A DNA stretch of 64,000 bases from contig NZ_GL985606.1 of NCBI RefSeq assembly GCF_000220835.1, positions 2,355,480-2,419,479 on the forward strand, in the 5' to 3' direction. The position numbers were made by a program, and so were the translations under genes. The notes beneath the pieces are model-generated. The model was not told the origin of the DNA. It saw only the letters and a program-made list of their open reading frames with translations, and searched no databases. Below are positions 1-9,113 of the stretch, in pieces (the first letter of the stretch is position 1; the number at the start of each line of letters is the position of its first letter). Source of the stretch: Actinomyces sp. oral taxon 448 str. F0400 (GTDB lineage: Bacteria > Actinomycetota > Actinomycetes > Actinomycetales > Actinomycetaceae).

Positions 1-1061
1 CGATGCTCGCCGAGGCCCGCGCGCGCCTGGCCGCCGTGGTGGACGCCGACCCGCACGAGGTGCTCTTCACCGGCGGGGGCACGGAGGCCGACGCGCTGGT
101 GGTCTGCGGGCGCGTCCTGGCGGCGCGGGCCGCCGGCGTGCGGACGCCCCGGCTCGTCACCTCCCCTCTCGAGCACCCGGCGGTGCTCGATTCGTCCCGC
201 ACCGCCGCAGTGCGCCTGGGTGCCGAGCACGTCGAGGTCGCGGTCGACGCCGCCGGGCGGGTTAAGGTGGAGAGTCTGCGCCGGGCCGCACCGGGGGCCG
301 CGCTGGTCAGCGTCATGGCGGCCAATAACGAGACCGGTGTCGTGCAGGACGTCGGCGGCCTGGTGGAGGCGGTGCGGGAGGCGACGGGAACGCGGCGGCC
401 CCAGGGTGAGGGGTACGTGCCGGTGCACTCCGACGCCGTGGCGGCGCTGGGGAAGGTACCGGTGAGCCTGGCCGGCTGGGGGCTGGACGCCATGACGGTC
501 ACCGGGCACAAGATCGGGGCGCCCGTCGGAGTGGGGGCGCTCGTGGCCGGGCGGGACTTGGCGCTCGTTCCGGCCACCGGCGGCGGACGGCAGGAGCGGG
601 GGGTGCGTTCGGGCACCCAGGACGTCGTGGCGGCCAGGGCTCTGGCGCTGGCCGCTGAGCTGGCGGCGGCCGAGCAAACAGCCGAGGGACAGCGTCTCGA
701 GGCGCTACGGTCCCGCGTGCTGGAGGGGGCGCGGGATCTGCCGGGCGCCCATGCGACCCTGCCCGCCGACGCGGCGCACGTGCCGGGCACGGCCCACCTG
801 TGGTTCGAGGACACCGACATCGAGGCGCTGCTCATGGGCCTCGACATGGCGGGCATCGACATCTCGGCCGGGTCGGCCTGCCACGCCGGGGTGGCGGGGC
901 CCAGCCACGTCATGCTGGCGATGGGCTACGAGGAGGGTCCGGCGCGCTCGACGCTGCGGTGCTCCATGGGGCGAGGCACCACCGCCGACGACGTCGATCG
1001 ACTGCTCGCGGCCCTGCCCGGGGCCCTCGAGACGGCGCGGCGGGCGGCCCGAGCGGGCTGA
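1..1061 (+). CDS. Cysteine desulfurase (NifS/IscS family), 5' end outside window
   Basis: PLP-dependent enzyme that takes sulfur from L-cysteine as an enzyme persulfide for tRNA thiolation and Fe-S assembly. About 352 residues are visible. The reading frame is open from the first base, and the family normally has some 40 more residues before the FTGGGTEAD motif, so the start lies outside the window. The PLP lysine is in TVTGHKIGAP near visible residue 168. The catalytic cysteine is in SAGSACHAG near residue 290. RSGTQDV is the usual substrate-binding segment. In many actinobacteria this gene directly precedes mnmA; here the whole CRISPR-Cas locus lies between them. Confidence 0.95.
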   Translation, partial: MLAEARARLAAVVDADPHEVLFTGGGTEADALVVCGRVLAARAAGVRTPRLVTSPLEHPAVLDSSRTAAVRLGAEHVEVAVDAAGRVKVESLRRAAPGAALVSVMAANNETGVVQDVGGLVEAVREATGTRRPQGEGYVPVHSDAVAALGKVPVSLAGWGLDAMTVTGHKIGAPVGVGALVAGRDLALVPATGGGRQERGVRSGTQDVVAARALALAAELAAAEQTAEGQRLEALRSRVLEGARDLPGAHATLPADAAHVPGTAHLWFEDTDIEALLMGLDMAGIDISAGSACHAGVAGPSHVMLAMGYEEGPARSTLRCSMGRGTTADDVDRLLAALPGALETARRAARAG

Positions 1062-1074
1062 GCAGGGATGATCC
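1060..1074 (+). repeat. Partial CRISPR repeat (3' half) at the left edge of the cas locus
   Basis: GAGCAGGGATGATCC matches the 3' half of the array repeat, GAGCGGGGATGATCC, at 14 of 15 positions and in the same orientation. It starts inside the desulfurase stop codon and ends about 106 bases before cas3. It contains the 3' strand of the repeat stem and the crRNA handle ATGATCC, which is the part missing from the last repeat of the array. Confidence 0.6.
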
Positions 1075-1116
1075 TCGCAGCCGGCCATCGCCCTGTAAGC
1101 CTAACGATTCAGTTAC

Positions 1117-1128
1117 GGCGGGCCCGCC
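1117..1128. promoter_or_regulatory. 12-bp perfect palindrome upstream of cas3
   Basis: GGCGGGCCCGCC is a perfect palindrome in the 119-base gap between the desulfurase stop and cas3, about 52 bases before the cas3 start. It could be an operator of the cas operon. A terminator is less likely, because there is no loop and no T-tract. No convincing -35/-10 pair was found; TAACCT at 1145-1150 is the best -10 candidate. Confidence 0.3.
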
Positions 1129-1180
1129 AATGTGACGAGAGCAATAACCTATCCCGGTCCCCGAGGAATCCGAAGAAAGA

Positions 1181-4174
1181 GTGTCGATGGAGCTCTCACC
1201 ACGCGCGCGCTCCGCGTGGGCCAAGTCCGGCTATGACCCGGAGCGGCGCCGCTGGCTTCCGCTCTGGCTGCACCTGCTCGACGCCGCCGCGGTGGCCGAG
1301 CACCTCGCCACGCATTGGCTGGCGCCCACTACTCGCGACCTCATTGAACGCGAATTCGCGGATTCGACGTCGGGGCTGGCTCCGACGGACGAGTTCGGGC
1401 TCCTCGCCTCCTGGATCGCCGGCGTCCACGACATCGGCAAGTGCACGCCGGCCTTCTCCGTCCAGGCCGATGGGCTCGACGACAGGATGAAGGAGGCGGG
1501 TCTGACCCACGAGCCGGTCGACCCCCTCGAGCGGCGCAAGGTCCCTCATGCTCTGGCGGGGCACCTGATCCTGGAGAACTGGCTCATGAACGATCATGGG
1601 TGGGACTTCGAATCCGCCGAAGCCCTAGCCTCCGTCGTCGGCGCCCATCACGGTATACCGCCGACGACGGCGGCTCTCACCACCGACTACTACGGGCACG
1701 AGCATCTTCTCGGCGACGAGGCGTGGGATACCGCCCGCCGCGAGTTGCTCGACCTCGTCACGCAGCGCACCGGCGCTGAGCCTCTGCTCCCCCGCTGGGC
1801 GCAACGGCGGTGGTCCCAGTCCTTCCTCGTCGAGCTGTCGGGACTGGTCATCGTAGCGGACTGGATCTCCTCGGCCGAAGACTACTTCCCCCTGCTCGGC
1901 CTCGACGAGGCCGGTACGAGCCTGCTCGTCACCGAAGCGCACGCCGAGCGCGCCGACGCCGGGCTGAGGCGTCTGGAAGTCCCCTCTCCATGGCGGCCCC
2001 GCGACGACGGCGCCGATCCCGACTCCCTGCTCGCCCGGCGCTTCGGTCTTCCTGCCGGCGCCCGCGCCACCGATGTTCAAACGCGCACGCTTCAAGCGGC
2101 CCGCACCATGGATCTGCCGGGGCTCCTCGTCGTCGAGGAGTCGACGGGAGGCGGTAAAACCGAAGCGGCCCTCATGGCCGCCGAGGTGCTCGCCGCCCGA
2201 ACCGGCCGCTCCGGGGTGCTCTTCGCCCTGCCCACCCAGGCGACAACGGACGCCATGTTCTCCCGCGAGCTCGACTGGCTGAAGCGGATCGAGGAGGCGT
2301 ACGCCGGCGAGGGCGCGCCGTCGGACTTCGCCGCTCAACTTCTGCACGGACGCTCGCGGCTGAACAAGGAGGCTCAGCGACTGCGGCGCCGCGGCTACGA
2401 GATCCGAGACCGGCTCCTCGGCGCTCTCGGCGGCGAGGACGAGGAGGCCCGGCGCACTCCGCGCCCGGGAGACATCGGCCGCGACGAGGACGCCGTCAGA
2501 GCGGCTGGGAACCCGCGCAGTGCAGCATCAGCGCATGCGACCTTAGGCGATGCGGCCCGCCGTCAGGCCGACCTGGCGATCCTGGCCTGGTTCAGCGGAC
2601 GCAAGAAGTCGATGCTGTCGGACTTCGTCGTCACCACCGTGGACCACCTGCTCTTCGGGGCGATGCGCTCCCCGCACCTGGCCATGCGGCACCTGGGACT
2701 GTCCCGCAAAGTCGTCATCGTCGACGAGGTGCACTCCTACTCCACCTATATGAATGTCTACCTGGATCGGATCCTGACCTGGCTCGCCGCCTACGGAGTG
2801 CCGGTGGTGCTCCTGTCGGCGACGCTGTCCGAGGCGCGGTGCACCGCCATGGTCGACGCCTATCGACGGGGCCTGCGTCTGTCGGCTGGAGAACGAGTCC
2901 CCACACGCCCCGACCTCGAGACCGTGCGCACCCCCTTCCCCTGCCTGGTCACCGCCGGCGGAGAGCGGATCGAGGTCGTCCCGACGTCGGCGGGGCGACG
3001 TAGCACGATCCGCCTTAAGCGGCTCATGAAGGACGCCCTGGTCCCGCTGCTGGAGGAGAGGCTGACCGATGGCGGCTGTGCGCTCATCGTCCGCAACACG
3101 GTGCGACGCGCACAGGAGACCTATGAGCTGCTGCGGGAGCGATTCGGCCAGGAGGTGAGCCTCACCCACGCCCGCTTCACCATCGGCGACCGGTTGGCGA
3201 AGGACGAGGATCTTCTGCGCCGCTTCGGACCTCCGCGCAGCGGCCCGACGCGCCCGCACCGGGCCATTGTCGTGGCCACGCAGGTGGTCGAGCAGTCCCT
3301 GGACGTCGATTTCGACCTGCTGGTGACGGACCTGGCGCCCATCGACCTGATTCTCCAGCGGATGGGCCGTCTGCACCGCCATGAGCGGCCGCGGCCGCCC
3401 TGGGTGTCCGCCCCCACCTGCTACATCGATTGGTTGCCGTCGACGTCATCCCCCGACCCTTCGCTGGAGCCGGGCGCCAAGGCGATCTACGGCGAGCAGG
3501 ACATGCTCCTGAGCGCGGCCGCCCTGAACCGGGTCGTCGACGACTCGGGCACGATCACGATCCCCGACGACGTGCACGAGCTCATCGAGGCGGTCTACGG
3601 GGCCGACGTCCAAGGGCCACCGCTGTGGCACGAGGCCGTGGAGCACGCCCGTGAGGCGTATGCGCGGAAGAACCGCGCGAAGCACGACTCCGCTCAGGGC
3701 TTCCTGCTGAGCGAGCCCGAGCGGAGCGGGGCGAGCTCCTCCCTGGTCGGCTGGCTGCATACGACGGCCTCCGACGACGAGGATGAGGGGCACGCCCAGG
3801 TGCGCGACGGCGAGGACTCCCTGGAGGTCATTCTCCTGGACCGGCGCTGGATCGGCGGCCAGGAGGAAATACGCACCCTGCCGCACGCACCGGAGTCCCC
3901 GGGAGCCCTGATCCCCACCGATCGCGTTCCGGACCGGAAGGTCGTGCGCGCCATGGCCCTGTCCGCCGTGAGACTGCCCGCCGGCATGACGAAGGGCAGC
4001 AGGCTCGACGACGCCATCGACGAGCTCGAGAAACGTGTCGTGCCCCCCTGGCAGGACGATCCGCAGCTGCGCGGGCAGCTGTTCCTCCTCCTGGAGGAAA
4101 GCCGGGCACAGCTGGCCGGTGCAACGCTCGAGTACTCCCCATCCACCGGACTGAAGGAGGTCCGTCCCGAATGA
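1181..4174 (+). CDS. cas3: CRISPR-associated nuclease/helicase Cas3 (type I-E)
   Basis: Effector nuclease-helicase recruited by Cascade to unwind and degrade the non-target strand. 997 residues, a normal full length. The N-terminal HD nuclease domain shows H31, the HD pair in GVHDIGK at 83-84, and later histidines in ALAGH and GAHHG. The SF2 helicase follows: Walker A STGGGKT near 321-327, DEVH at 515-518, LLSATLS, and motif VI QRMGRLHRH near 726-734. All key residues are intact. The start is GTG 1181 or ATG 1187; an AAGAAAGA purine run lies just upstream of both. It is the first gene of the cas operon and overlaps casA by 4 nt (ATGA). Confidence 0.97.
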   Translation: MSMELSPRARSAWAKSGYDPERRRWLPLWLHLLDAAAVAEHLATHWLAPTTRDLIEREFADSTSGLAPTDEFGLLASWIAGVHDIGKCTPAFSVQADGLDDRMKEAGLTHEPVDPLERRKVPHALAGHLILENWLMNDHGWDFESAEALASVVGAHHGIPPTTAALTTDYYGHEHLLGDEAWDTARRELLDLVTQRTGAEPLLPRWAQRRWSQSFLVELSGLVIVADWISSAEDYFPLLGLDEAGTSLLVTEAHAERADAGLRRLEVPSPWRPRDDGADPDSLLARRFGLPAGARATDVQTRTLQAARTMDLPGLLVVEESTGGGKTEAALMAAEVLAARTGRSGVLFALPTQATTDAMFSRELDWLKRIEEAYAGEGAPSDFAAQLLHGRSRLNKEAQRLRRRGYEIRDRLLGALGGEDEEARRTPRPGDIGRDEDAVRAAGNPRSAASAHATLGDAARRQADLAILAWFSGRKKSMLSDFVVTTVDHLLFGAMRSPHLAMRHLGLSRKVVIVDEVHSYSTYMNVYLDRILTWLAAYGVPVVLLSATLSEARCTAMVDAYRRGLRLSAGERVPTRPDLETVRTPFPCLVTAGGERIEVVPTSAGRRSTIRLKRLMKDALVPLLEERLTDGGCALIVRNTVRRAQETYELLRERFGQEVSLTHARFTIGDRLAKDEDLLRRFGPPRSGPTRPHRAIVVATQVVEQSLDVDFDLLVTDLAPIDLILQRMGRLHRHERPRPPWVSAPTCYIDWLPSTSSPDPSLEPGAKAIYGEQDMLLSAAALNRVVDDSGTITIPDDVHELIEAVYGADVQGPPLWHEAVEHAREAYARKNRAKHDSAQGFLLSEPERSGASSSLVGWLHTTASDDEDEGHAQVRDGEDSLEVILLDRRWIGGQEEIRTLPHAPESPGALIPTDRVPDRKVVRAMALSAVRLPAGMTKGSRLDDAIDELEKRVVPPWQDDPQLRGQLFLLLEESRAQLAGATLEYSPSTGLKEVRPE

Positions 4175-5805
4175 CTTCGACTTTCAATCTTCTCGACGAG
4201 CCGTGGATCCGAGTGATCCGGCTCAACGGCGAGGCCAACGAGGTCTCTCTTCTCACTCTTTTCCAGGATGCCACGGATATTAAGAGCATCTACGGCGAGG
4301 TCGCCAGCCAGGACATCGCCGTCCTGCGCCTGCTCCTGGCGATCTGCCACCGGACCATGGACGGGCCGGAGGATCTGGACAGGTGGAGGGAGTACTGGCA
4401 GGAACCCGAGCTCCTGGGGCGGGACGCCGCCGCCTACCTGGAGAGGCACCGCGACCGTTTCGATCTGCGCGACCCGGAGCGTCCCTTCTTCCAGGTGGCG
4501 GGGATTCATGCGGCGTCGGGGAAGATCTCGGACCTGGAATCCCTCATCGTGGACGTTCCCAACGGCAACCAGTTCTTCACCACCCGCATCGCCGAGGGCT
4601 TGAATTCCATTGGCTGGGCGGAAGCGGCCCGGTGGCTGGTGCACGCCCATGCCTTCGACCCCTCCGGTATCCGCACCGGCGCCGTCGGCGACCCGCAGGT
4701 CAAGGGAGGAAGAGGCTATCCGATCGGGCCGGGGTGGACGGGGCGGATCGGCACCGTGAGCGTGGTGGGCGGAACGCTGGAGCGAACGCTGCTCCTCAAC
4801 ACCGTGGTCTGCGACGGGAAGACAGCCGGCCTCGACGGTGTCGATCCTGCACGCGATCTCGCCCCGTGGGAGCGTGAGGCCGACGGTCCGGCGGGCTCGC
4901 CCGCCCTGGAGCCCACGGGGCCCGTGTCCTGCTACACGTGGCAGACGCGCCGCATCCTCCTCCACGGCGACGACGAGCGCGTCACCGGACTGTTCCTCGG
5001 CAACGGTGACAAGACGACGCCCCAGAACCGCTATCTGGTGGAGCCCATGACCGCATGGCGCTTCTCCGAGCCTCAGAGCAAGAAGCTGAAGTCGCCCGTC
5101 TACATGCCGCGCAAGCTGCCGGCGGACCGGGCGTTCTGGCGGGGGCTGTCGACCCTCGTGGCTCAGTTGAGCCCGAAGATCACGGTCAAGGACGCCGGGG
5201 ATGTGACCCGATACCGTTCCCCCGGCGTCGTCTCCTTCTACCAGGAACTCATGCGCCGCAGGATCGTGCCCGCGGGCGGCCTCATCCCCCTGCACGCCGT
5301 CGGCCTCGAATACGGGTCTCAGGAGGCGACAGTCACCGAACTCGTCGACGACGTCCTGACGCTGCCCGCCGGCCTGCTCGATCCTGAGAGCAAGCGCCTG
5401 GTCGCCGTCGTCCACGACACAATGGAGCAGACCGAGCAGGTGGCTGCGGCGCTGAGAAGCCTGGCCGGGAATCTGGACCGGGCTCACGGCGGGAGCCCGG
5501 AGACCGCCTCGGCCGCGCGCACGCGCGCCGGCGCGGACTTCTACCAGGTCATCGATGAGCGCTTCCCCCGCTGGCTCGCCTCCCTCGACGGAGCAGACCC
5601 GCACGTCGCCCGCGACCAGTGGCGCGGCCTCTTGCGCACCGAGGCCTGGAGGCAGCAGGAGGAGCTCGCCTCCGCCGTGCCCGGCACTACCTTCGCCGGA
5701 CGCGGGGAGGGAAAGGGACGGATGGACGTCGGCAAGGCGCTGTTCTTCTTCCGCCGCGCTCTGAACGCGGCGGTGCCCGCACCCGCCCGGCAGGACGCCC
5801 AGTGA
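4171..5805 (+). CDS. casA: Cascade large subunit Cse1/CasA (Cas8e)
   Basis: Large subunit of type I-E Cascade, which reads the PAM and recruits Cas3. 544 residues, close to the E. coli 502 and within the actinobacterial range. The opening FNLLDEPWIRV is the family hallmark, followed by the SIYGEVASQDIAVLRLLLAI segment. The start overlaps the cas3 stop (ATGA), so translation is probably coupled. It is followed by a 40-base gap carrying a short tandem repeat. Confidence 0.96.
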   Translation: MTSTFNLLDEPWIRVIRLNGEANEVSLLTLFQDATDIKSIYGEVASQDIAVLRLLLAICHRTMDGPEDLDRWREYWQEPELLGRDAAAYLERHRDRFDLRDPERPFFQVAGIHAASGKISDLESLIVDVPNGNQFFTTRIAEGLNSIGWAEAARWLVHAHAFDPSGIRTGAVGDPQVKGGRGYPIGPGWTGRIGTVSVVGGTLERTLLLNTVVCDGKTAGLDGVDPARDLAPWEREADGPAGSPALEPTGPVSCYTWQTRRILLHGDDERVTGLFLGNGDKTTPQNRYLVEPMTAWRFSEPQSKKLKSPVYMPRKLPADRAFWRGLSTLVAQLSPKITVKDAGDVTRYRSPGVVSFYQELMRRRIVPAGGLIPLHAVGLEYGSQEATVTELVDDVLTLPAGLLDPESKRLVAVVHDTMEQTEQVAAALRSLAGNLDRAHGGSPETASAARTRAGADFYQVIDERFPRWLASLDGADPHVARDQWRGLLRTEAWRQQEELASAVPGTTFAGRGEGKGRMDVGKALFFFRRALNAAVPAPARQDAQ

Positions 5806-5829
5806 GAACAAGTGAGAACAGTAAGAACG
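5801..5829 (+). repeat. Short tandem repeat between casA and casB
   Basis: AGTGAGAACA is present twice back to back (5801-5820), followed by a degenerate third copy GTAAGAACG. The first copy contains the casA stop codon. The repeats end just before the casB ribosome site GAAAGGA. Confidence 0.7.
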
Positions 5830-5845
5830 CAGAAAGGACACCGGC

Positions 5846-6544
5846 ATGACAGTGTCGGATACCAGCACACCCGCAGAGGTGTCGGGCGGGGCCCCGCCCG
5901 ATGCCCGACGAGCCCGCCGCCTCGGGAGGATCGGCCTCCTGGTGAACCAGCGCATCGGCGGCGCGCACGGCTTGCAGAAACGCTACCTCGACAACGAGTC
6001 ACTGGGGCGCGCCGAGGTTGCCGCCCTGCGCAAGGGCGCGAACAGGGCTCCCGGTGAGCTGCCCGAGATCTGGGAGCTCACCCGCGTCGAGGTCCCCGAC
6101 GGCGCCGGCGACGCTCCGACCCGGGAGGAGATCGCCGTTCACACGGCTATGACGCTCTACGCCGTCCACCAGCAGTCGCGGTCCGAGTGCATGTTCGTGC
6201 CCGGAAGAGGCCTCGGACGCGCCGCTCACGAGCTGGTGGGCACGGACGAGGAGAATCCCTCCGCCCGGGCCCGCTTCAACGCCCTGGTCACCTCGACGAC
6301 CGTGGCGGAGCTGCGCCACCACCTGCGGAACCTCGTCTCGCTGCTGAGATCCCGAGGTATTGCGTTGGACCACGCCATGCTCGCCGACGATATCGTCCGC
6401 TTCCAGCGCCCGGGCGGAGCTAAGAGCGTCCGCCTGGCCTGGGCCCGCCAGTACTACTCACTGCCCGCCGACGGCGCCGTCTCGGCCCCCGGCATCGACC
6501 ACGACACCACCTCCACCAACCACGCATCCACCTTGGAGAACTGA
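5846..6544 (+). CDS. casB: Cascade small subunit Cse2/CasB (Cas11)
   Basis: Small subunit, normally two copies per Cascade, that stabilises the R-loop. 232 residues, somewhat longer than the 160-200 usual for the family because of a Pro/Ala-rich N-terminus and a Ser/Thr-rich C-terminal tail. It is recognised by its helical, Arg-rich core (LRHHLRNLVSLLRSRGIALDH) and by its position between casA and casC. The ribosome site GAAAGGA is 8 nt before the ATG. It ends 3 nt before casC. Confidence 0.93.
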   Translation: MTVSDTSTPAEVSGGAPPDARRARRLGRIGLLVNQRIGGAHGLQKRYLDNESLGRAEVAALRKGANRAPGELPEIWELTRVEVPDGAGDAPTREEIAVHTAMTLYAVHQQSRSECMFVPGRGLGRAAHELVGTDEENPSARARFNALVTSTTVAELRHHLRNLVSLLRSRGIALDHAMLADDIVRFQRPGGAKSVRLAWARQYYSLPADGAVSAPGIDHDTTSTNHASTLEN

Positions 6545-6547
6545 TCA

Positions 6548-7678
6548 ATGAGCACCTACGTCGACATCCACATCATCCAGAATCTTCCGCCGTCCTGCGT
6601 CAATCGGGACGACTCGGGATCGCCGAAGTCCGCCATCTACGGCGGGGTGAGGCGGCTGCGTGTCTCCAGCCAGTCCTGGAAGCGGGCGGCGCGTCTGTAC
6701 TTCGACGACCTGCTGGACGCCTCCGACGTCGGTGTGCGCACCAAGCGGGTCGCCGGGGTGCTCGCCGCGAAAATCGCCGAGGACGCACCGGAACTCACGG
6801 AGAGCGCCCTCTCCTTGGCGGAGGGGGTTTTCAAGACGGCCAAGATCAAGCTCTCGCCTCCGCGCGGTAAGAAGAATGCGCCTCAGGAATCGGGATACCT
6901 GATGTTCCTGTCCGCCGGACAGATCGGACGCCTCGCTGAGCTCGCTATTACCTCGGCCCGCGGTGGCGAGGCGCTCGACGCTCGGACGATCAAGAAGATC
7001 TTCAAGGAGGCTCACGCCGTCGATATCGCGCTCTTCGGCCGCATGGTCGCCGATGACACCGATCTCAACGTCGACGCCGCCTGCCAGGTGGCTCACGCCA
7101 TCTCCACGCACGCCGCTGAGAACGAGTACGACTTCTTCACCGCCGTCGACGATGAGAAGAGCCGTTCGGAAGAGGAGGAGGATGCGGGAGCGGGTATGAT
7201 GGGGACGGTCGAGTTCTCCTCGGCCACGATGTACCGCTACGCTACCGTCAACCTCGACATGCTGGTTAAGAATCTCGGGGACGGTGAGGCGGCGCTGCGG
7301 GCGCTGGAGGTTTTCATCAAGGGATTCTGCCTGTCCATGCCGACCGGCAAGCAGAACACCTTCGCCAACCGGACCGTGCCCGAGACGGTGGTCGTCTCAG
7401 TCCGCGAGGACCAGCCGGTCTCCCTCGTGGGAGCGTTCGAGAAGCCGATTCCGCAGGACGCCGATCGCGGCTACGTCGACCGCTCGGTGGAGAGTCTGGT
7501 CCGGTACTCCTCGACGATCGAGGAGAACTACGGGCTGCGGCCGCTCGCCAGTCTCGTCGTCGCCCTCCAGGATTCCGAGGCCGTCTCGTCTGTCGGGGAA
7601 CGCGTGTCCTTCGCGGACCTGCCCGGACGGGTCCGCGACATCGTGGCCCCGCGCGTACCCGGTCAGGAGCGGGCCTGA
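6548..7678 (+). CDS. casC: Cascade backbone subunit Cas7e/CasC (Cse4)
   Basis: Backbone subunit, six copies of which coat the crRNA spacer and kink it every sixth base. 376 residues, normal length. The N-terminus VDIHIIQNLPPSCVNRDD and the RVSSQSWKRAAR segment are diagnostic of Cas7e (RAMP fold). An acidic stretch near residues 205-220 (EKSRSEEEEDAG) probably lies in the thumb region. The stop overlaps the casD start by one base (TGATG). Confidence 0.97.
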   Translation: MSTYVDIHIIQNLPPSCVNRDDSGSPKSAIYGGVRRLRVSSQSWKRAARLYFDDLLDASDVGVRTKRVAGVLAAKIAEDAPELTESALSLAEGVFKTAKIKLSPPRGKKNAPQESGYLMFLSAGQIGRLAELAITSARGGEALDARTIKKIFKEAHAVDIALFGRMVADDTDLNVDAACQVAHAISTHAAENEYDFFTAVDDEKSRSEEEEDAGAGMMGTVEFSSATMYRYATVNLDMLVKNLGDGEAALRALEVFIKGFCLSMPTGKQNTFANRTVPETVVVSVREDQPVSLVGAFEKPIPQDADRGYVDRSVESLVRYSSTIEENYGLRPLASLVVALQDSEAVSSVGERVSFADLPGRVRDIVAPRVPGQERA

Positions 7679-8400
7679 TGACCGTTCTCCTCCTACGACT
7701 CGCGGGCCCGTTGCAGGCATGGGGGGTGAAATCCCGCTTCACGATCCGCGCCACGGAGCTCGCCCCGACCAAGAGCGGGATCATCGGCATGCTGGCGGCC
7801 GCTGTCGGACGGCGCCGAACGGATCCGATCGAGGACTTTCTCTCGCTGCGTTTCGGCGTGCGCAAAGACCAGCCGGGCACCGTGATCCGCGACTTCCACA
7901 CGGCGAGACCCCTCGACGGCGGGGACTCCATGCCCCTATCGAACCGCTACTACCTCGCCGACGCCATCTTCCTGGCGGGCATCGAGGGGGACGGGGCGCT
8001 CCTGGAGGGCATTGACGAAGCGCTCGGGCACCCGGTGTTCCCGCTGTACCTCGGGAGGCGATCATGTCCGCCGACGCCCCCGATCTCGTTGGGTCTGCGC
8101 GAGGCACCGCTGCTCGACGCTCTCAGAAAGGAGCGATGGCAGGCCTCCGAGTGGTTCCAACAGCGGTTCCGCCGGCGTCGCACCCCCTTCGACGCGGAGC
8201 TGCTCGTCGACCAGGAGGCCGTGCCCGCCGTGGAGCGAGGCACTGTCCGAAGCAGCCGCGATGTGCCCATCTCCTTCGATCCGCGGCGTCGCGACTACGG
8301 GCTCCGCCAGGTCGAACGACTGCTGGTGACTGTGGAAGCCCCCGCGGTGGACCTGCACGACCCCATGATCGATGTGGAGGAGGCGGGACGGTGTTCCTGA
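7678..8400 (+). CDS. casD: Cascade subunit Cas5e/CasD
   Basis: Caps the 5' handle of the crRNA in Cascade. 240 residues. The opening LLRLAGPLQAWGVKSRFTIR and PTKSGIIGMLAAA are the conserved Cas5e motifs. The C-terminal part is normal. Its last 10 bases overlap the casE start, so the gene is translationally coupled on both sides. Confidence 0.96.
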   Translation: MTVLLLRLAGPLQAWGVKSRFTIRATELAPTKSGIIGMLAAAVGRRRTDPIEDFLSLRFGVRKDQPGTVIRDFHTARPLDGGDSMPLSNRYYLADAIFLAGIEGDGALLEGIDEALGHPVFPLYLGRRSCPPTPPISLGLREAPLLDALRKERWQASEWFQQRFRRRRTPFDAELLVDQEAVPAVERGTVRSSRDVPISFDPRRRDYGLRQVERLLVTVEAPAVDLHDPMIDVEEAGRCS

Positions 8401-9110
8401 CGAAGATCGAGCTGGATCCGACACGACGGCTGGCACGCAAGTACCTGGGCTCGCCGCAGGTCATGCACGCCGTCGTTCTGGGCGCCGCCGGAGACAGTGG
8501 CGGGGGCGAGACGGACGACGGATCCGGCCGTGTTCTGTGGCGGGTGGACCGGGGCGCGATGACGACGTTGTACCTGCTCTCGCCCTCGGAGCCCGACTGC
8601 TCGCAGATCGTGACCGAAGCAGGGGCGGCAGGCGTGCCGGCCCGGACCCTCGACTACTCCCCGTTCCTGGAGCGCCTCGACGCCGACCAGCTATGGGCCT
8701 TCCGTCTGGCGGCGAACCCGTCCTACTCGGCCTCTCGGGGGCCGGGCATGCGCGGGAAGCGGTTCGGGCATGTCACCGTCGAGCAGCAGAGGCAATGGCT
8801 CCTCTCACGCGCCCCGGGATACGGTTTCGAACTCGTGCCCGCGGTCGCCGGGAGGGAGAGCGCTGAGCGGGTCGAGGACGCTGACGAATCGGCGAACCTT
8901 GTGGTCGTGCGCCGGGAGAGGCCCATTTTCTCACGACGACGGCCGGGCTCAAAGACGCATGACCGCGTCACGATCAACCGGACCGTCTACGAGGGAATTA
9001 TGCACGTCACCGATCCGCAGGCTCTGCGTCATGTCCTCGTAACAGGGATCGGTCGCTCCAAGGCCTACGGGTGCGGGCTCCTGACTCTCGCACGAGTGAG
9101 ACGAGGCTGA
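8391..9110 (+). CDS. casE: crRNA-processing endoribonuclease Cas6e/CasE (Cse3)
   Basis: Cuts pre-crRNA at the 3' base of each repeat hairpin and stays bound to it. 239 residues from GTG 8391, preceded by GGAGG; an in-frame ATG at 8064 would lie inside casD and add 109 non-homologous residues. The start chosen puts a histidine at residue 26 (SPQVMHAV), the position of the catalytic His in the T. thermophilus enzyme. The glycine-rich RNA-binding loop GIGRSKAYGCGLL is near the C-terminus. Confidence 0.95.
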   Translation: MFLTKIELDPTRRLARKYLGSPQVMHAVVLGAAGDSGGGETDDGSGRVLWRVDRGAMTTLYLLSPSEPDCSQIVTEAGAAGVPARTLDYSPFLERLDADQLWAFRLAANPSYSASRGPGMRGKRFGHVTVEQQRQWLLSRAPGYGFELVPAVAGRESAERVEDADESANLVVVRRERPIFSRRRPGSKTHDRVTINRTVYEGIMHVTDPQALRHVLVTGIGRSKAYGCGLLTLARVRRG

Positions 9111-9113
9111 GGA

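Noticed and set aside
8064-8390. In-frame extension of casE by 109 codons
   Set aside because: It lies inside casD in another frame; GTG 8391 has a good ribosome site and places the catalytic His at residue 26.
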